8,848 bases of DNA from TH5896 sp049578985 (GCA_049578985.1 JBAUMZ010000201.1:1-8848), one strand, 5' to 3'; counted from the stretch's first letter, positions 1 to 5,393 are shown. The notes: generated from the letters alone by a model not told the origin. A program made the numbers and translations.

Positions 1-127
1 TATCCAACAATAACATAGCTCAACAGGTTGACATGCCTGCGAATGAAGTACAACGGATAATTGAGAAACTATCGAAATTAAATGCGGTGAGATTATTTGA
101 GCAAGAAAGTACTACAAGAATAGAAAA
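1..127. repeat. Left arm of terminal inverted repeat (perfect 127 bp)
   Basis: Bases 1-127 are identical to the reverse complement of 8722-8848; the first mismatch is at base 128. Homology continues, with 8 differences in 58 bases, to about base 185, then ends completely. The repeat contains the 5' part of a CBS-domain gene. Seven of the eight differences are synonymous, so the two copies diverged as protein-coding DNA, yet the preceding 127 bases show none. A perfect length of 127 equals the usual largest k-mer of SPAdes-type assemblers, so the window edges may be assembly-graph junctions of a longer repeat. Confidence 0.95.
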
Positions 128-188
128 AATTATGTCTAGTAAAGTGGTTTCGCTAGACATTTCAAAAACTGCAGCTGACGCAGCATAA
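33..188 (+). pseudogene. Truncated copy of the CBS-domain protein (first 51 residues)
   Basis: From ATG 33 this frame encodes 51 residues matching the N-terminus of the intact CBS protein at 8205-8816, with a single change (Asn37 to Lys) before a TAA at 186-188. It covers the N-terminal helix and only the first strand and helix of CBS domain 1, ending in TAADAA, so it cannot form an adenosine-nucleotide-binding CBS pair. After the stop there is no further similarity to the CBS gene. The reading frame is open upstream to the window edge, so the true start may lie outside. Seven of eight differences from the intact copy are synonymous, which implies that the two lineages were under protein-level constraint before this copy was cut. 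Confidence 0.85.
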
Positions 189-311
189 TGCATGCATATG
201 CTAAACGCGCGGCCACCTACCCCGGGAATAATGCTTCACTCTTTGTTCAGAATTAAAGGAATAAAAAGAAGACTGAACCTTGTTAGTCTCTAACCAGTAA
301 ATAAAGGTAAG

Positions 312-341
312 GCGGCCGAAAGGAGGTACTTTGATGGCCGC
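312..341 (+). promoter_or_regulatory. Hairpin enclosing a strong Shine-Dalgarno site
   Basis: GCGGCC (312-317) can pair with GGCCGC (336-341). The 18-nt loop holds AAAGGAGGT (319-327), a near-perfect Shine-Dalgarno sequence, and the AT of the ATG at 334; the G of the ATG lies in the stem. Such a layout could mask or present the ribosome binding site. The pairing is seen in the sequence; the regulatory role is inference. Confidence 0.45.
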
Positions 342-390
342 TCCAGGGATGTGGTTCAGTTATAGCCTCACTCTTAGTTGGATATGTTAA
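334..390 (+). CDS. 18-residue ORF behind a strong ribosome binding site
   Basis: ATG 334 follows AAAGGAGGT with 6 nt spacing, the best Shine-Dalgarno in the window. The product, MAAPGMWFSYSLTLSWIC, is hydrophobic and aromatic-rich and stops at TAA 388-390. It may be a leader peptide, or the surviving N-terminus of a membrane protein whose remainder has decayed; the following sequence gives no clear continuation in any frame. I recognise no family. The support is the binding site, not the peptide. Confidence 0.3.
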   Translation: MAAPGMWFSYSLTLSWIC

Positions 391-438
391 CTTTGAACCC
401 TGAGAACTTGCAGAATATAGTCGTGCTAAAAAGATTTT

Positions 439-459
439 AATATCGTCGGAGCCGATATT
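439..459. repeat. Short inverted repeat
   Basis: AATATCG (439-445) and CGATATT (453-459) are perfect inverted arms around a 7-nt loop, preceded by AAAAAGATTTT. It could be a protein-binding palindrome or a hairpin. It sits in gene-free DNA. Confidence 0.4.
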
Positions 460-646
460 GTGGTAAAATGATAGTTATAGCGGAGACCAAATTCTAAGGC
501 TATTACTGTCCCCTAACAGAATATCATTTCTAGTATGGAAGCCATAACCTGGTTCTTTCTACTGACGACTGGTTTTAGGAGGCAGCCAATAAGTTAGCCG
601 ATTTAACAAGAGTACGAATTCGGTTATCTACTAACCTCTATCCTGT

Positions 647-1177
647 CTATCTATCATTACCAATAGTCATGTTGTCAATATGTTTAGTTATTGCTCTTTC
701 AGCATCTTTTCCCCCTTGTCGTATTAGTTTCTTAATAGTAGTAATTGAAAAATCAGCATCTTCAAAAAGGAAATGTGTCTTTTCTGGTCTTTCTATGCTT
801 ACAATTTCTCTTATGATTGCTCCCCTCTGAACTGCGAGCTTACCATATTCGTTCTCCATTCCAGTGAACCTTTCCTTGAGCCTGAAATCATGTTCAAGGT
901 GTTGATTATCCTTAGCAATTATTGTCAATAAATCATGCATTTCATTTAAAAGAGATAAATATCTTGATATGATTTTAGATAATCTAATGCTGCTATCTGT
1001 TTTATCTGTGTATATAATATCCCTTGCTCTGTGCCATACTTGAAGCATGTCATGTGGAAGTTCCCTCTGAGATTGCGGAAAAATATTTACCAAATATACC
1101 TTTTTATCAGCTATAGGTGATGCATCTATGACTTCTCGTAAGGGAGGTAATGAACCATCCCATACTGCTACCATCAC
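647..1177 (-). pseudogene. C-terminal remnant of a patatin-like phospholipase
   Basis: The frame starts at a GTG at 1177 and encodes 176 residues. Near its N-terminus it reads VWDGSLPPLREVIDASP, which resembles the patatin block (usually WDGGLLSNTPLREVI) holding the catalytic Asp of the Ser-Asp dyad; about four residues appear deleted and the DGG is DGS. The following KVYLV, LQVWHRARDIIYTDKT and FSITTIKKLIRQG segments match the C-terminal region of patatins of the DUF3734 type as I remember them. The N-terminal half with the oxyanion Gly-rich loop and the GxSxG nucleophile is absent, and a stop lies just upstream in frame. It therefore cannot be an active lipid acyl hydrolase. The GTG start is a formal one. 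Upstream DNA is a different remnant in another frame. Confidence 0.7.
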
Positions 1178-1301
1178 GAGTAACTCTTCTTACAGCAATG
1201 GAAATAGGCTCTAAGATCTCTGCGATATTGATCCGATTATTCTGAACTGCATCATGGAGCTTGCGAATGAGATGGGTGTAAACACCATAGGGATCGTCTA
1301 C
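1107..1301 (-). pseudogene. Unidentified gene remnant fused to the patatin fragment
   Basis: A stop-to-stop frame of 64 codons without an initiator Met. Its first 44 residues (1301 to about 1170) look like real coding sequence, including DPYGVYTHLIRKLHDAV, then NNRINIAEILEPISIAVRR. From about 1170 downward the patatin frame takes over, so the remaining codons here are probably a shadow. A stop closes the frame upstream at 1302-1304. I cannot name the family. The junction near 1170 suggests either a frameshift or a deletion fusion of two unrelated genes; since the segment does not resemble the patatin N-terminal half, I favour fusion. Confidence 0.4.
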
Positions 1302-1339
1302 CTATTTTTTCTTAATTCTTAATAAAGAATGATGTCGAT

Positions 1340-1669
1340 TCAAATCTCGTTCTCCTGTTGCTGCGTACGCTGACGCTCTTCCATGAATAAATCGGTCCGT
1401 GGTAGTAAATCATGTGTTGTGATTTCATCAGTGTGACTTTGCTTTTTGTATGCTTTTTTGATTATTCTTTGCAGGAATTTGCTCCTCGAAGTATCTCCTC
1501 GATCCTCTTCGATCCTCTCGAATAACTCTGTAGGAAGCGAAATGCCCGTGGCAGTATGTTTTCTGCTAGTTCTTGAACAAAGGTAAAACAAAGAGATTGA
1601 TATAGTGATTACGGTAAGCTTAGTGTTAGTACATCTAAGCTTAGTGCAGCAAGTGTCCTTGAAACTCAT
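1340..1669 (-). CDS. Ribbon-helix-helix (CopG/Arc-like) DNA-binding protein
   Basis: The 109-residue frame contains a ribbon-helix-helix core at residues 42-74: the strand TATGISLP, then helix ELFERIEEDRG, the turn, and helix TSRSKFLQRIIKKAYKK. This is the pattern of small dimeric CopG/Arc-type repressors, which bind palindromes through the N-terminal strand. The tail is polar and Gln/Glu-rich. Residues 1-35 from the ATG at 1669 (Cys- and Ile-rich) look unlike the N-terminus of such a protein, so the real start may be later, for example TTG at 1591; no internal in-frame ATG precedes the strand, so the original start codon may be lost. CTTAG/CTAAG palindromes at 1615-1735 lie at or upstream of the start, as expected for an autoregulated repressor. 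Function is inferred from the fold. Confidence 0.6.
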   Translation of the reverse strand: MSFKDTCCTKLRCTNTKLTVITISISLFYLCSRTSRKHTATGISLPTELFERIEEDRGDTSRSKFLQRIIKKAYKKQSHTDEITTHDLLPRTDLFMEERQRTQQQENEI

Positions 1670-1736
1670 TGTGCAGTTACAGAAAACTAATATTGGTCAT
1701 CCCACCACTTAGTACACTTACTTAGACTCCTAAGTA
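1615..1736. promoter_or_regulatory. Cluster of CTTAG/CTAAG palindromes, candidate operator
   Basis: TAAGCTTAGTG occurs twice, at 1615-1625 and 1636-1646, exactly 21 bp apart, i.e. two helical turns; the second is inside the perfect 10-bp palindrome CTAAGCTTAG (1635-1644). Further half sites ACTTAG stand at 1707-1712 and 1720-1725, and TACTTAG/CTAAGTA form an inverted repeat with a 4-nt loop (1719-1736). The cluster lies just upstream of the ribbon-helix-helix core. The repeats are seen; operator function is inference. Confidence 0.45.
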
Positions 1737-1809
1737 CAAAGTAGAACTTTAGATATACTAATTTGGTAGTTCTAGTGTAATCTTCCGGAGGCTGGAACCA
1801 TTACCGAAC

Positions 1810-2028
1810 CTAACTGGTATATGCATGTCTCCAGTCTGCAGCGTATTTGAATATACGTTGCCGGACGGTGTCAATAAACATGGTGGACTCAGAAGAATGG
1901 CTTATTTCTGATAATGCAAAGCAACCCTGAAATGAGCTTGGATTTGGATATTCACCGGATATAGTAAATTCGAATTTTTCTAGACCAGATACACCATAAT
2001 CACATTGCTTGAGCAGATGGCAGGACAC
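1810..2028 (-). CDS. Hypothetical small ORF or remnant, 72 residues
   Basis: An ATG-started 72-residue frame with mixed composition: a CDYGVSGLEKFEFTISGEYP stretch, then a Ser-rich middle, and FIDTVRQRIFKYAADW near the end. I see no signal peptide, membrane segment or motif, and I recognise no family. No clear TATA box precedes it at the right distance. It could be a fragment of a larger decayed gene, since the neighbourhood is full of remnants, or a chance frame. Confidence 0.25.
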   Translation of the reverse strand: MSCHLLKQCDYGVSGLEKFEFTISGEYPNPSSFQGCFALSEISHSSESTMFIDTVRQRIFKYAADWRHAYTS

Positions 2029-2243
2029 CTGCTAGCTATGTGGGCGGCTGGATTTCCCTTACACTAAACCACTTGATATGTTCGTCTGGAGCAGCATCTC
2101 ATCTGAACATCGCGATGGGAACACCCCCTTATTACGCAACACTAGTAGTAGTGATAGTGCCTTAGTCGGCCAGGTCATTGGTTCATCATTGTAACTGAAA
2201 TCTGATTCATTGCACCTCATTTGGATGCCTGGATAAGATAGGG

Positions 2244-2255
2244 ATATTTAATATA
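2244..2255 (+). promoter_or_regulatory. TATA box for the small ORF at 2278
   Basis: ATATTTAATATA lies about 23-34 nt upstream of ATG 2278, preceded by a purine-rich GATAAGATAGGG that could serve as a BRE. The spacing fits a leaderless archaeal transcript starting at or near the ATG. Confidence 0.45.
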
Positions 2256-2277
2256 GTAGAACAGGGTAGTACCTAAT

Positions 2278-2439
2278 ATGATTTTACAACAGCAGGCGGA
2301 GACACAAGCGAATAAAAGAACTGGATGCTACAGAAACAACGAAGAAATATTAATAGACTTTCTGTATCTCTGTTGGCTTCAGGATAAGAAGAAGATAAAG
2401 AAAGAAGTTATCGGCGAGGTCGGTAAAGCGCAGGATTAG
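2278..2439 (+). CDS. Small hypothetical protein, 53 residues
   Basis: ATG 2278 to TAG 2437-2439. It starts MILQQQAETQANKRTG and continues with a helical, Lys-rich second half that includes EEILIDFLYLCWLQDKKK. The well-placed TATA box is the main support; no Shine-Dalgarno is visible, which fits leaderless translation. The segment could be a small DNA- or RNA-binding protein by its basic charge, but I recognise no family. It may also be the N-terminus of a truncated gene. Confidence 0.35.
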   Translation: MILQQQAETQANKRTGCYRNNEEILIDFLYLCWLQDKKKIKKEVIGEVGKAQD

Positions 2440-2539
2440 TAGGTTGCGTACCTCTACTTACGAGATTGTAAACCAAATTAATTCATTAGGATAAGAACAA
2501 AATATCTATATTCATTAGCAACGGACAGCAAATATAATA

Positions 2540-2795
2540 TCAGTGATCTACCGTTACGGTATCAGTGGTGGGAGAGTTATTATCTAGGGTCAAGATTTTG
2601 GCATTTGCAGTAGGATGTCTTGTTAGAAAAGCATACATGTACTCTTCATGATTTGTATTTTCACCCCTAGACCTCGTCTTTTGCTCTCCATTATTTAGAG
2701 TCTCGTTAAGTAATTTCCATATTCATCATATTGAAGTTACCTTTTGAATCTTTAATGAGTACTATTGCAGCCAGAACCCACTGTTCCGTCCTGCA
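2540..2795 (-). pseudogene. Possible frameshifted gene remnant
   Basis: Two abutting minus-strand frames look coding but have no proper start. The upstream part (about 2795 to 2706) reads QWVLAAIVLIKDSKGNFN and ends in a TAA at 2706-2708. The downstream part, open from 2722 to a TGA at 2540-2542, contains RGENTNHEEYMYAFLTRHP and a Thr/Asn-rich tail. A single frameshift near 2717 would join them. I do not recognise the family; both parts could be chance open frames in AT-rich DNA. Confidence 0.25.
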
Positions 2796-2798
2796 ACC

Positions 2799-3032
2799 GT
2801 GTCTGAGGGAAAAGGTGTAATGATGACAAAAGATGGTGATGAAGTAGTCACTATAACTGGACGGGGAATCGGAAGAATGACTGAGCATGGAACGATGCGT
2901 TACGCAGCTACAAATTTTAGTAGAGCTACTTCAACTGGGAAACTTGCATTTCTGAACAACATGGTTACAGTCGTTGGATTTGAAGTAGACAAGGGGAACA
3001 ATTATCACCACAAGCAGTGGGAATGGAAATAA
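2799..3032 (+). pseudogene. C-terminal part of a conserved-looking thaumarchaeal protein
   Basis: The frame begins at GTG 2799 and encodes 77 residues: GKGVMMTKDGDEVVTITGRG, then HGTMRY, ATSTGKLAFLNN, and the end HHKQWEWK. I remember this pattern (repeated beta strands, SxGKLAFLNN, terminal WEWK) as the C-terminal half of a roughly 150-residue uncharacterised protein family in Nitrososphaera relatives; this is recollection, not a search. The frame stays open upstream only to a TGA near 2748 and that stretch (NPLFRPATVSEGKG) lacks the family's N-terminal half. It is therefore likely a truncated gene, although translation from GTG is possible. Two consecutive stops, TAA TGA, end it. Confidence 0.5.
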
Positions 3033-3217
3033 TGACCTGAAGCTCAATCCTTGACATCTTCCATTTGGGTAGCTGAAGCAGAAGCAAGAAATACTACAAT
3101 GATGACCAGTCAGACAGCTACGGGAGTATCGTCGTGTTGAATCATAAAGAAAGACTTTCATTTTAGGTTTCTATAAAGTAAAAATGGGGCACAGTTAGAC
3201 TTATAGTAGCAATTTGT

Positions 3218-3226
3218 CATATATAT
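3218..3226 (+). promoter_or_regulatory. TATA box of the NYN nuclease gene
   Basis: CATATATAT starts 27 nt upstream of ATG 3245, the distance expected for a leaderless archaeal transcript. AAAGGAT at 3233-3239 offers a weak additional Shine-Dalgarno-like match. Confidence 0.55.
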
Positions 3227-3244
3227 CATAATAAAGGATACCAG

Positions 3245-3526
3245 ATGCAGGCTCACAAGAATTACGAACATAAAATTCACAAAGTCATTACAAAGTCTAT
3301 AGATGGTATCCTAATTGATGGAAGTAATTTACTTCATATGATGGTCCCTAAGGGAGAGTTTGGTTTTAGAAAGATAATCACATTACATGCACAGTTGTGC
3401 AGGGTAGCTGGGCTTCAACCCAGGAAGATCAAGATAATTCTCGATGAAAATATGCCATATCTTTTGGGACTGAGGGCTACTAGATCTGGTCCTAAGAGTT
3501 TATGGTCCGCAGACACTATCTGCTAG
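3245..3526 (+). CDS. NYN/PIN-like ribonuclease, N-terminal half (frameshifted gene)
   Basis: The 93-residue frame carries the first half of an NYN-type (Nedd4-BP1/YacP-like, PIN-superfamily) nuclease domain. GILIDGSNLLHMM at residues 21-33 supplies the first acidic residue (Asp25) and the adjacent Asn28; IKIILDENMPYLLG at 62-75 supplies Asp67. Members cleave RNA using four acidic residues and a divalent metal. The frame leaves the family pattern after about residue 78 and stops at TAG 3524-3526. The rest of the domain continues in the frame that starts at ATG 3502, so one frameshift in about 3478-3525 split the gene. The TATA box at 3218 supports the start. Either a broken gene, a sequencing error, or two separately translated halves with a 25-nt overlap. 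Confidence 0.65.
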   Translation: MQAHKNYEHKIHKVITKSIDGILIDGSNLLHMMVPKGEFGFRKIITLHAQLCRVAGLQPRKIKIILDENMPYLLGLRATRSGPKSLWSADTIC

Positions 3527-3978
3527 TTGCTTATTCCAAATCTGCAGATGAACTAATCAGTGAGATGATTGAGCAAAATGTATTGCAGCTAAATCAGAAT
3601 TGGTTTGTTCTAAGTAACGACTCCTACGACTATTTACAAGATGGCAAATTATCAGACAAAATAGATACTTTGGTGAGCAATGGAAAGATAAAATTGGAAC
3701 ATAGAGACAGTGCTATTAGAAATTTAAAAGATAGATTGTGCATGCTAAAACAAATAATAGATGATAACATAGTTCTAAAGAATAATCAACGTATTGGGGA
3801 AAACAGTTCTGCCCATAATGGGTATTGTAGAAGACTAAGGTACTTTGACCGTGATAATAGTATAAAGTATCTCAATTATACTCTTGGTAAAGATCTCCAT
3901 CTTCTAGCTACAAAAAATAGTTCAAACCTCGTTAAACAGAGAAAGGTCAAACATCTGAAGCGTAAATATATACGATGA
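3502..3978 (+). CDS. NYN/PIN-like ribonuclease, C-terminal half (frameshifted gene)
   Basis: This frame continues the nuclease: YSKSADELISEMIE at residues 11-24 corresponds to the central acidic motif (K-x-A-D-x-L-I, Asp16), and NWFVLSNDSYDYL at 33-45 to the last one (SND, Asp40). Together with Asp25 and Asp67 of the upstream frame, all expected acidic positions are present, so the active site is intact apart from the frame break. Residues 60-158 are basic (many Lys/Arg, ending KVKHLKRKYIR) and may bind RNA. ATG 3502 has no Shine-Dalgarno; the true N-terminus is in the upstream frame. The last codons and the TGA (3976-3978) lie in the first unit of a 17-bp tandem repeat, so the C-terminus was probably shaped by the repeat. 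Confidence 0.6.
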   Translation: MVRRHYLLVAYSKSADELISEMIEQNVLQLNQNWFVLSNDSYDYLQDGKLSDKIDTLVSNGKIKLEHRDSAIRNLKDRLCMLKQIIDDNIVLKNNQRIGENSSAHNGYCRRLRYFDRDNSIKYLNYTLGKDLHLLATKNSSNLVKQRKVKHLKRKYIR

Positions 3979-4014
3979 GTGAATATATACGATGAGTGAA
4001 TATATACGATGAGT
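3965..4014. repeat. 17-bp tandem repeat, three copies
   Basis: AATATATACGATGAGTG is present at 3965-3981 and 3982-3998, and without its last base at 3999-4014. The first unit holds the stop codon of the NYN frame. Each unit contains a TATA-like AATATATA and an ATGA, and consecutive units spell ATG AGT GAA TAT ATA CGA TGA, a six-codon ORF whose stop overlaps the next ATG. Confidence 0.9.
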
Positions 4015-4029
4015 TTCTCATGGAAATAG

Positions 4030-4122
4030 ATGGGCCTATTAGAAAACTATAATTTTATACTTGATGCAATAGGACGTAGTAGTACTTCTGGAGCAGCAGC
4101 TGCAGCAGCAGATTTGACATGA
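4030..4122 (+). CDS. 30-residue ORF with an Ala tract
   Basis: ATG 4030 to TGA 4120-4122, reading MGLLENYNFILDAIGR, then SSTSG, six alanines and DLT. The alanine tract comes from a GCA/GCT-rich stretch. The TATA-rich 17-bp repeats lie about 16-65 nt upstream and could drive it. I recognise no family; it may be a chance frame. Confidence 0.2.
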   Translation: MGLLENYNFILDAIGRSSTSGAAAAAADLT

Positions 4123-4314
4123 TCCGGTGAGCAATCATTTGGCACTTTCAAATAATTCTAGTTTGACTATGTCCTATCCTAAATGAATCGTCACTTGAGA
4201 TGGGTATTAATTCTGTATCAATGCATATACATACTGGCTACATTTCCAGCACTTTAGCAGTTCAAAAAGAAGATTCTGCATATAGTAACAGCAGACTATG
4301 ATGGTGGTATGGAA

Positions 4315-4334
4315 GTATGTATGACATACGTATG
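4315..4334. terminator. Overlapping palindromes just after the secreted-protein gene
   Basis: GTATGT (4315-4320) and ACATAC (4324-4329) form a hairpin with a 3-nt loop, and CATACGTATG (4325-4334) is a perfect 10-bp palindrome. The pair sits directly downstream of the stop codon (4335-4337) of the minus-strand gene. A terminator role is a guess; there is no strong T tract. Confidence 0.25.
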
Positions 4335-4904
4335 CTACGATTGATTAAGAAGATATCGAGCTGCTATTTCAAAGGGAACATGGAATGTAAACTTGTCAGT
4401 CTCAGGATCGTAGAGAGCATAGATTGATGATAAATCTACATTTTCATATTTCTGGTTTATAATCTCGTTACTTACATTTACACTTCTAGCTAGCATGACT
4501 GGAAAATCAACCCTTGTCTTTTTGCTTTGATCACCATCATAAATTATCTGTTTCGTATTTGCATTCACTTTAATATCTGAAGCCGATATGTTAAAACCTA
4601 AGAGATCATAGTTTAGAACGGGCATAGTAAATTCAAAGGAACCAGACTTGCTAACCATTTCATGCTTGAGGGTTTCATTTGGAAAGATCTCAGTTGCATC
4701 GATTTCCAACAAGTGTTCAAATGGTCTACCTCCCAGAATATCTACAACATTATCAAATACGCCCTGAGACTGGGGCTCGGGTAGTGACAGGACTGAGCTG
4801 TTAGAAGCGAATGTTTCATCGCTGCCACCGAGTAGCATAGCGGTCATAGTTACTAACAGTACAGGCAACAGAATCATCTTGTGGATATTTCTATAACTAT
4901 CCAT
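4335..4904 (-). CDS. Secreted protein of unknown function, 189 residues
   Basis: The frame has a clear Sec-type signal peptide: basic N-terminus to Lys9, hydrophobic core at residues 10-26 (MILLPVLLVTMTAMLLG), and a likely cleavage after Ala33 (ETFA-SNSS). The mature part of about 155 residues has no Cys, is rich in Asn/Asp/Ser and alternates hydrophobic residues in a beta-like manner (GSFEFTMPVLNYDLLGFN, then IYALYDPETDKFTFHVPFE); it lacks a second membrane segment or sorting tail. It has three or more NxS/T sequons, suited to archaeal N-glycosylation. ATG 4904 is preceded by GAGG and by a TATA box at 4930-4937, so the start is well supported. The gene looks complete. I recognise no named family; an exported or cell-surface protein is as far as the evidence goes. 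Confidence 0.75.
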   Translation of the reverse strand: MDSYRNIHKMILLPVLLVTMTAMLLGGSDETFASNSSVLSLPEPQSQGVFDNVVDILGGRPFEHLLEIDATEIFPNETLKHEMVSKSGSFEFTMPVLNYDLLGFNISASDIKVNANTKQIIYDGDQSKKTRVDFPVMLARSVNVSNEIINQKYENVDLSSIYALYDPETDKFTFHVPFEIAARYLLNQS

Positions 4905-4929
4905 CCTCTGCTAATGACGAAAAAGGCTG

Positions 4930-4937
4930 TATTTAAC
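4930..4937 (-). promoter_or_regulatory. TATA box of the secreted-protein gene
   Basis: On the minus strand GTTAAATA lies about 26-33 nt before ATG 4904, giving a transcript with only a few untranslated bases. Confidence 0.45.
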
Positions 4938-4939
4938 TT

Positions 4940-5167
4940 AGCTGGTTCAACGCCATTCGATTTAATGAATTGCAATGCAGCGATATTCGAAGATGGGGGA
5001 ACTCACTTGGAACCAATGCATACATAGGAAAAACGTTGGGATCGTAACTGATTGATCTTGACGATCAATCAATCAATTAGCGAATCGACTCCCTTATGAC
5101 GACGTTGCTATCTCGCTAGAGTTGGCATTGGTGATGCTGACAGTCGCATTGGTTGCCTGTAAAACCT
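4940..5167. other. Intergenic region with a possible coding tail
   Basis: Apart from the inverted repeat at 5049-5071 I see one minus-strand open frame, ending near 5093-5095, that reads EALKVLQATNATVSITNANS. It overlaps the end of the GlcG-like fragment in another frame. It may be a remnant or chance; it is not the GlcG C-terminus. Confidence 0.3.
5049..5071. repeat. Perfect 9-bp inverted repeat, TGATTGATC/GATCAATCA
   Basis: Arms 5049-5057 and 5063-5071 flank a 5-nt loop TTGAC, and the right arm is followed by another ATCAAT. It lies in gene-free DNA (4905-5167) between the divergent promoter side of the secreted-protein gene and the end of the GlcG-like fragment. It could act as a terminator hairpin or as an operator. 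Confidence 0.5.
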
Positions 5168-5311
5168 TCAGAGCCTCAGAACTAAACGAGTGAATGCAAT
5201 CAGATGCCCACCACCGTCTACGATCGCAATACACATAGGCACTTTGATACTGTTTGCGTTATCAACAGCCGCTAGCAGCATTTTTTGTGCTTGATCATAC
5301 GAAATGTCCAC
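5168..5311 (-). pseudogene. GlcG/HbpS-type (DUF336) protein, N-terminal fragment
   Basis: A 47-residue frame from GTG 5311 matches the N-terminal third of the GlcG/HbpS family: VDISYDQAQKMLLAAVDNA, a helix, then IKVPMCIAIVDGGGHLIAF, which is the family hallmark (usually VPMxIAVVDxGGxLVAF), ending in TRL before the pattern is lost and a TGA follows at 5168-5170. Full members are about 130-145 residues; some (HbpS) bind haem and act in oxidative-stress sensing. The missing C-terminal two thirds make this a remnant. It begins 10 nt after the end of the redoxin remnant, on the same strand, so the two may once have been co-transcribed. Confidence 0.65.
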
Positions 5312-5319
5312 ATCATACC

Positions 5320-5393
5320 ATCACTTTTTGTTTTTACTAAACTTCCTCTGGAACCTACCACTTTTTGTTTTTACTAAACTTCCTCTGGAACCT
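5320..5393. repeat. 37-bp tandem duplication (35 bp identical)
   Basis: The same 35 bases occur at 5322-5356 and 5359-5393, a period of 37 bp. Because 37 is not a multiple of three, the duplication shifts the reading frame of the redoxin remnant in which it lies and changes its C-terminus. No sequence is changed between copies, so the event is recent. Confidence 0.9.

Larger units (their letters stand above)
189..646. other. Region without a substantial gene
   Basis: No long ORF or recognisable RNA gene is seen on either strand. It contains the 18-codon ORF at 334-390 with its hairpin and ribosome binding site, an inverted repeat at 439-459 (7-bp arms AATATCG/CGATATT, 7-nt loop), and a second ribosome-binding-like TTAGGAGG near 573-581 with no start codon behind it. 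A minus-strand frame around 430-505 is open but resembles nothing I know. Confidence 0.5.
4015..4334. other. Intergenic region with two weak small ORFs
   Basis: No recognisable gene. Two short plus-strand ORFs stand here: 4030-4122 (30 residues, listed separately) and 4200-4301 (33 residues, starting MGINSVSMHIHTGYISS), neither with a ribosome binding site. A CAG/GCA-rich stretch at 4091-4112 and the palindrome pair at 4315-4334 are the only other structures seen. Confidence 0.4.

Noticed and set aside
2078..2194. Plus-strand 38-residue ORF starting MFVWSSISSEHRDG
   Set aside because: No ribosome binding site or TATA box, Ser-rich low-complexity end, and an overlapping alternative frame; no support beyond being open.
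2706..2888. Minus-strand 60-residue ORF from its ATG
   Set aside because: Its N-terminal half is antisense to the better supported frame at 2799; only the part below about 2795 was kept, as a weak remnant.
3036..3140. Open plus-strand frame continuing after the TAA TGA of the 2799 frame
   Set aside because: No start codon at its head, no known motif and two stops before it; probably chance.
2931..3161. Minus-strand 76-residue ORF
   Set aside because: It lies opposite the WEWK-ending frame and its composition (Cys, Phe, Ser runs) is typical of antisense translation.
3965..4014. CRISPR-like repeats
   Set aside because: Units are directly adjacent with no spacers and only 17 bp long; it is a simple tandem repeat.
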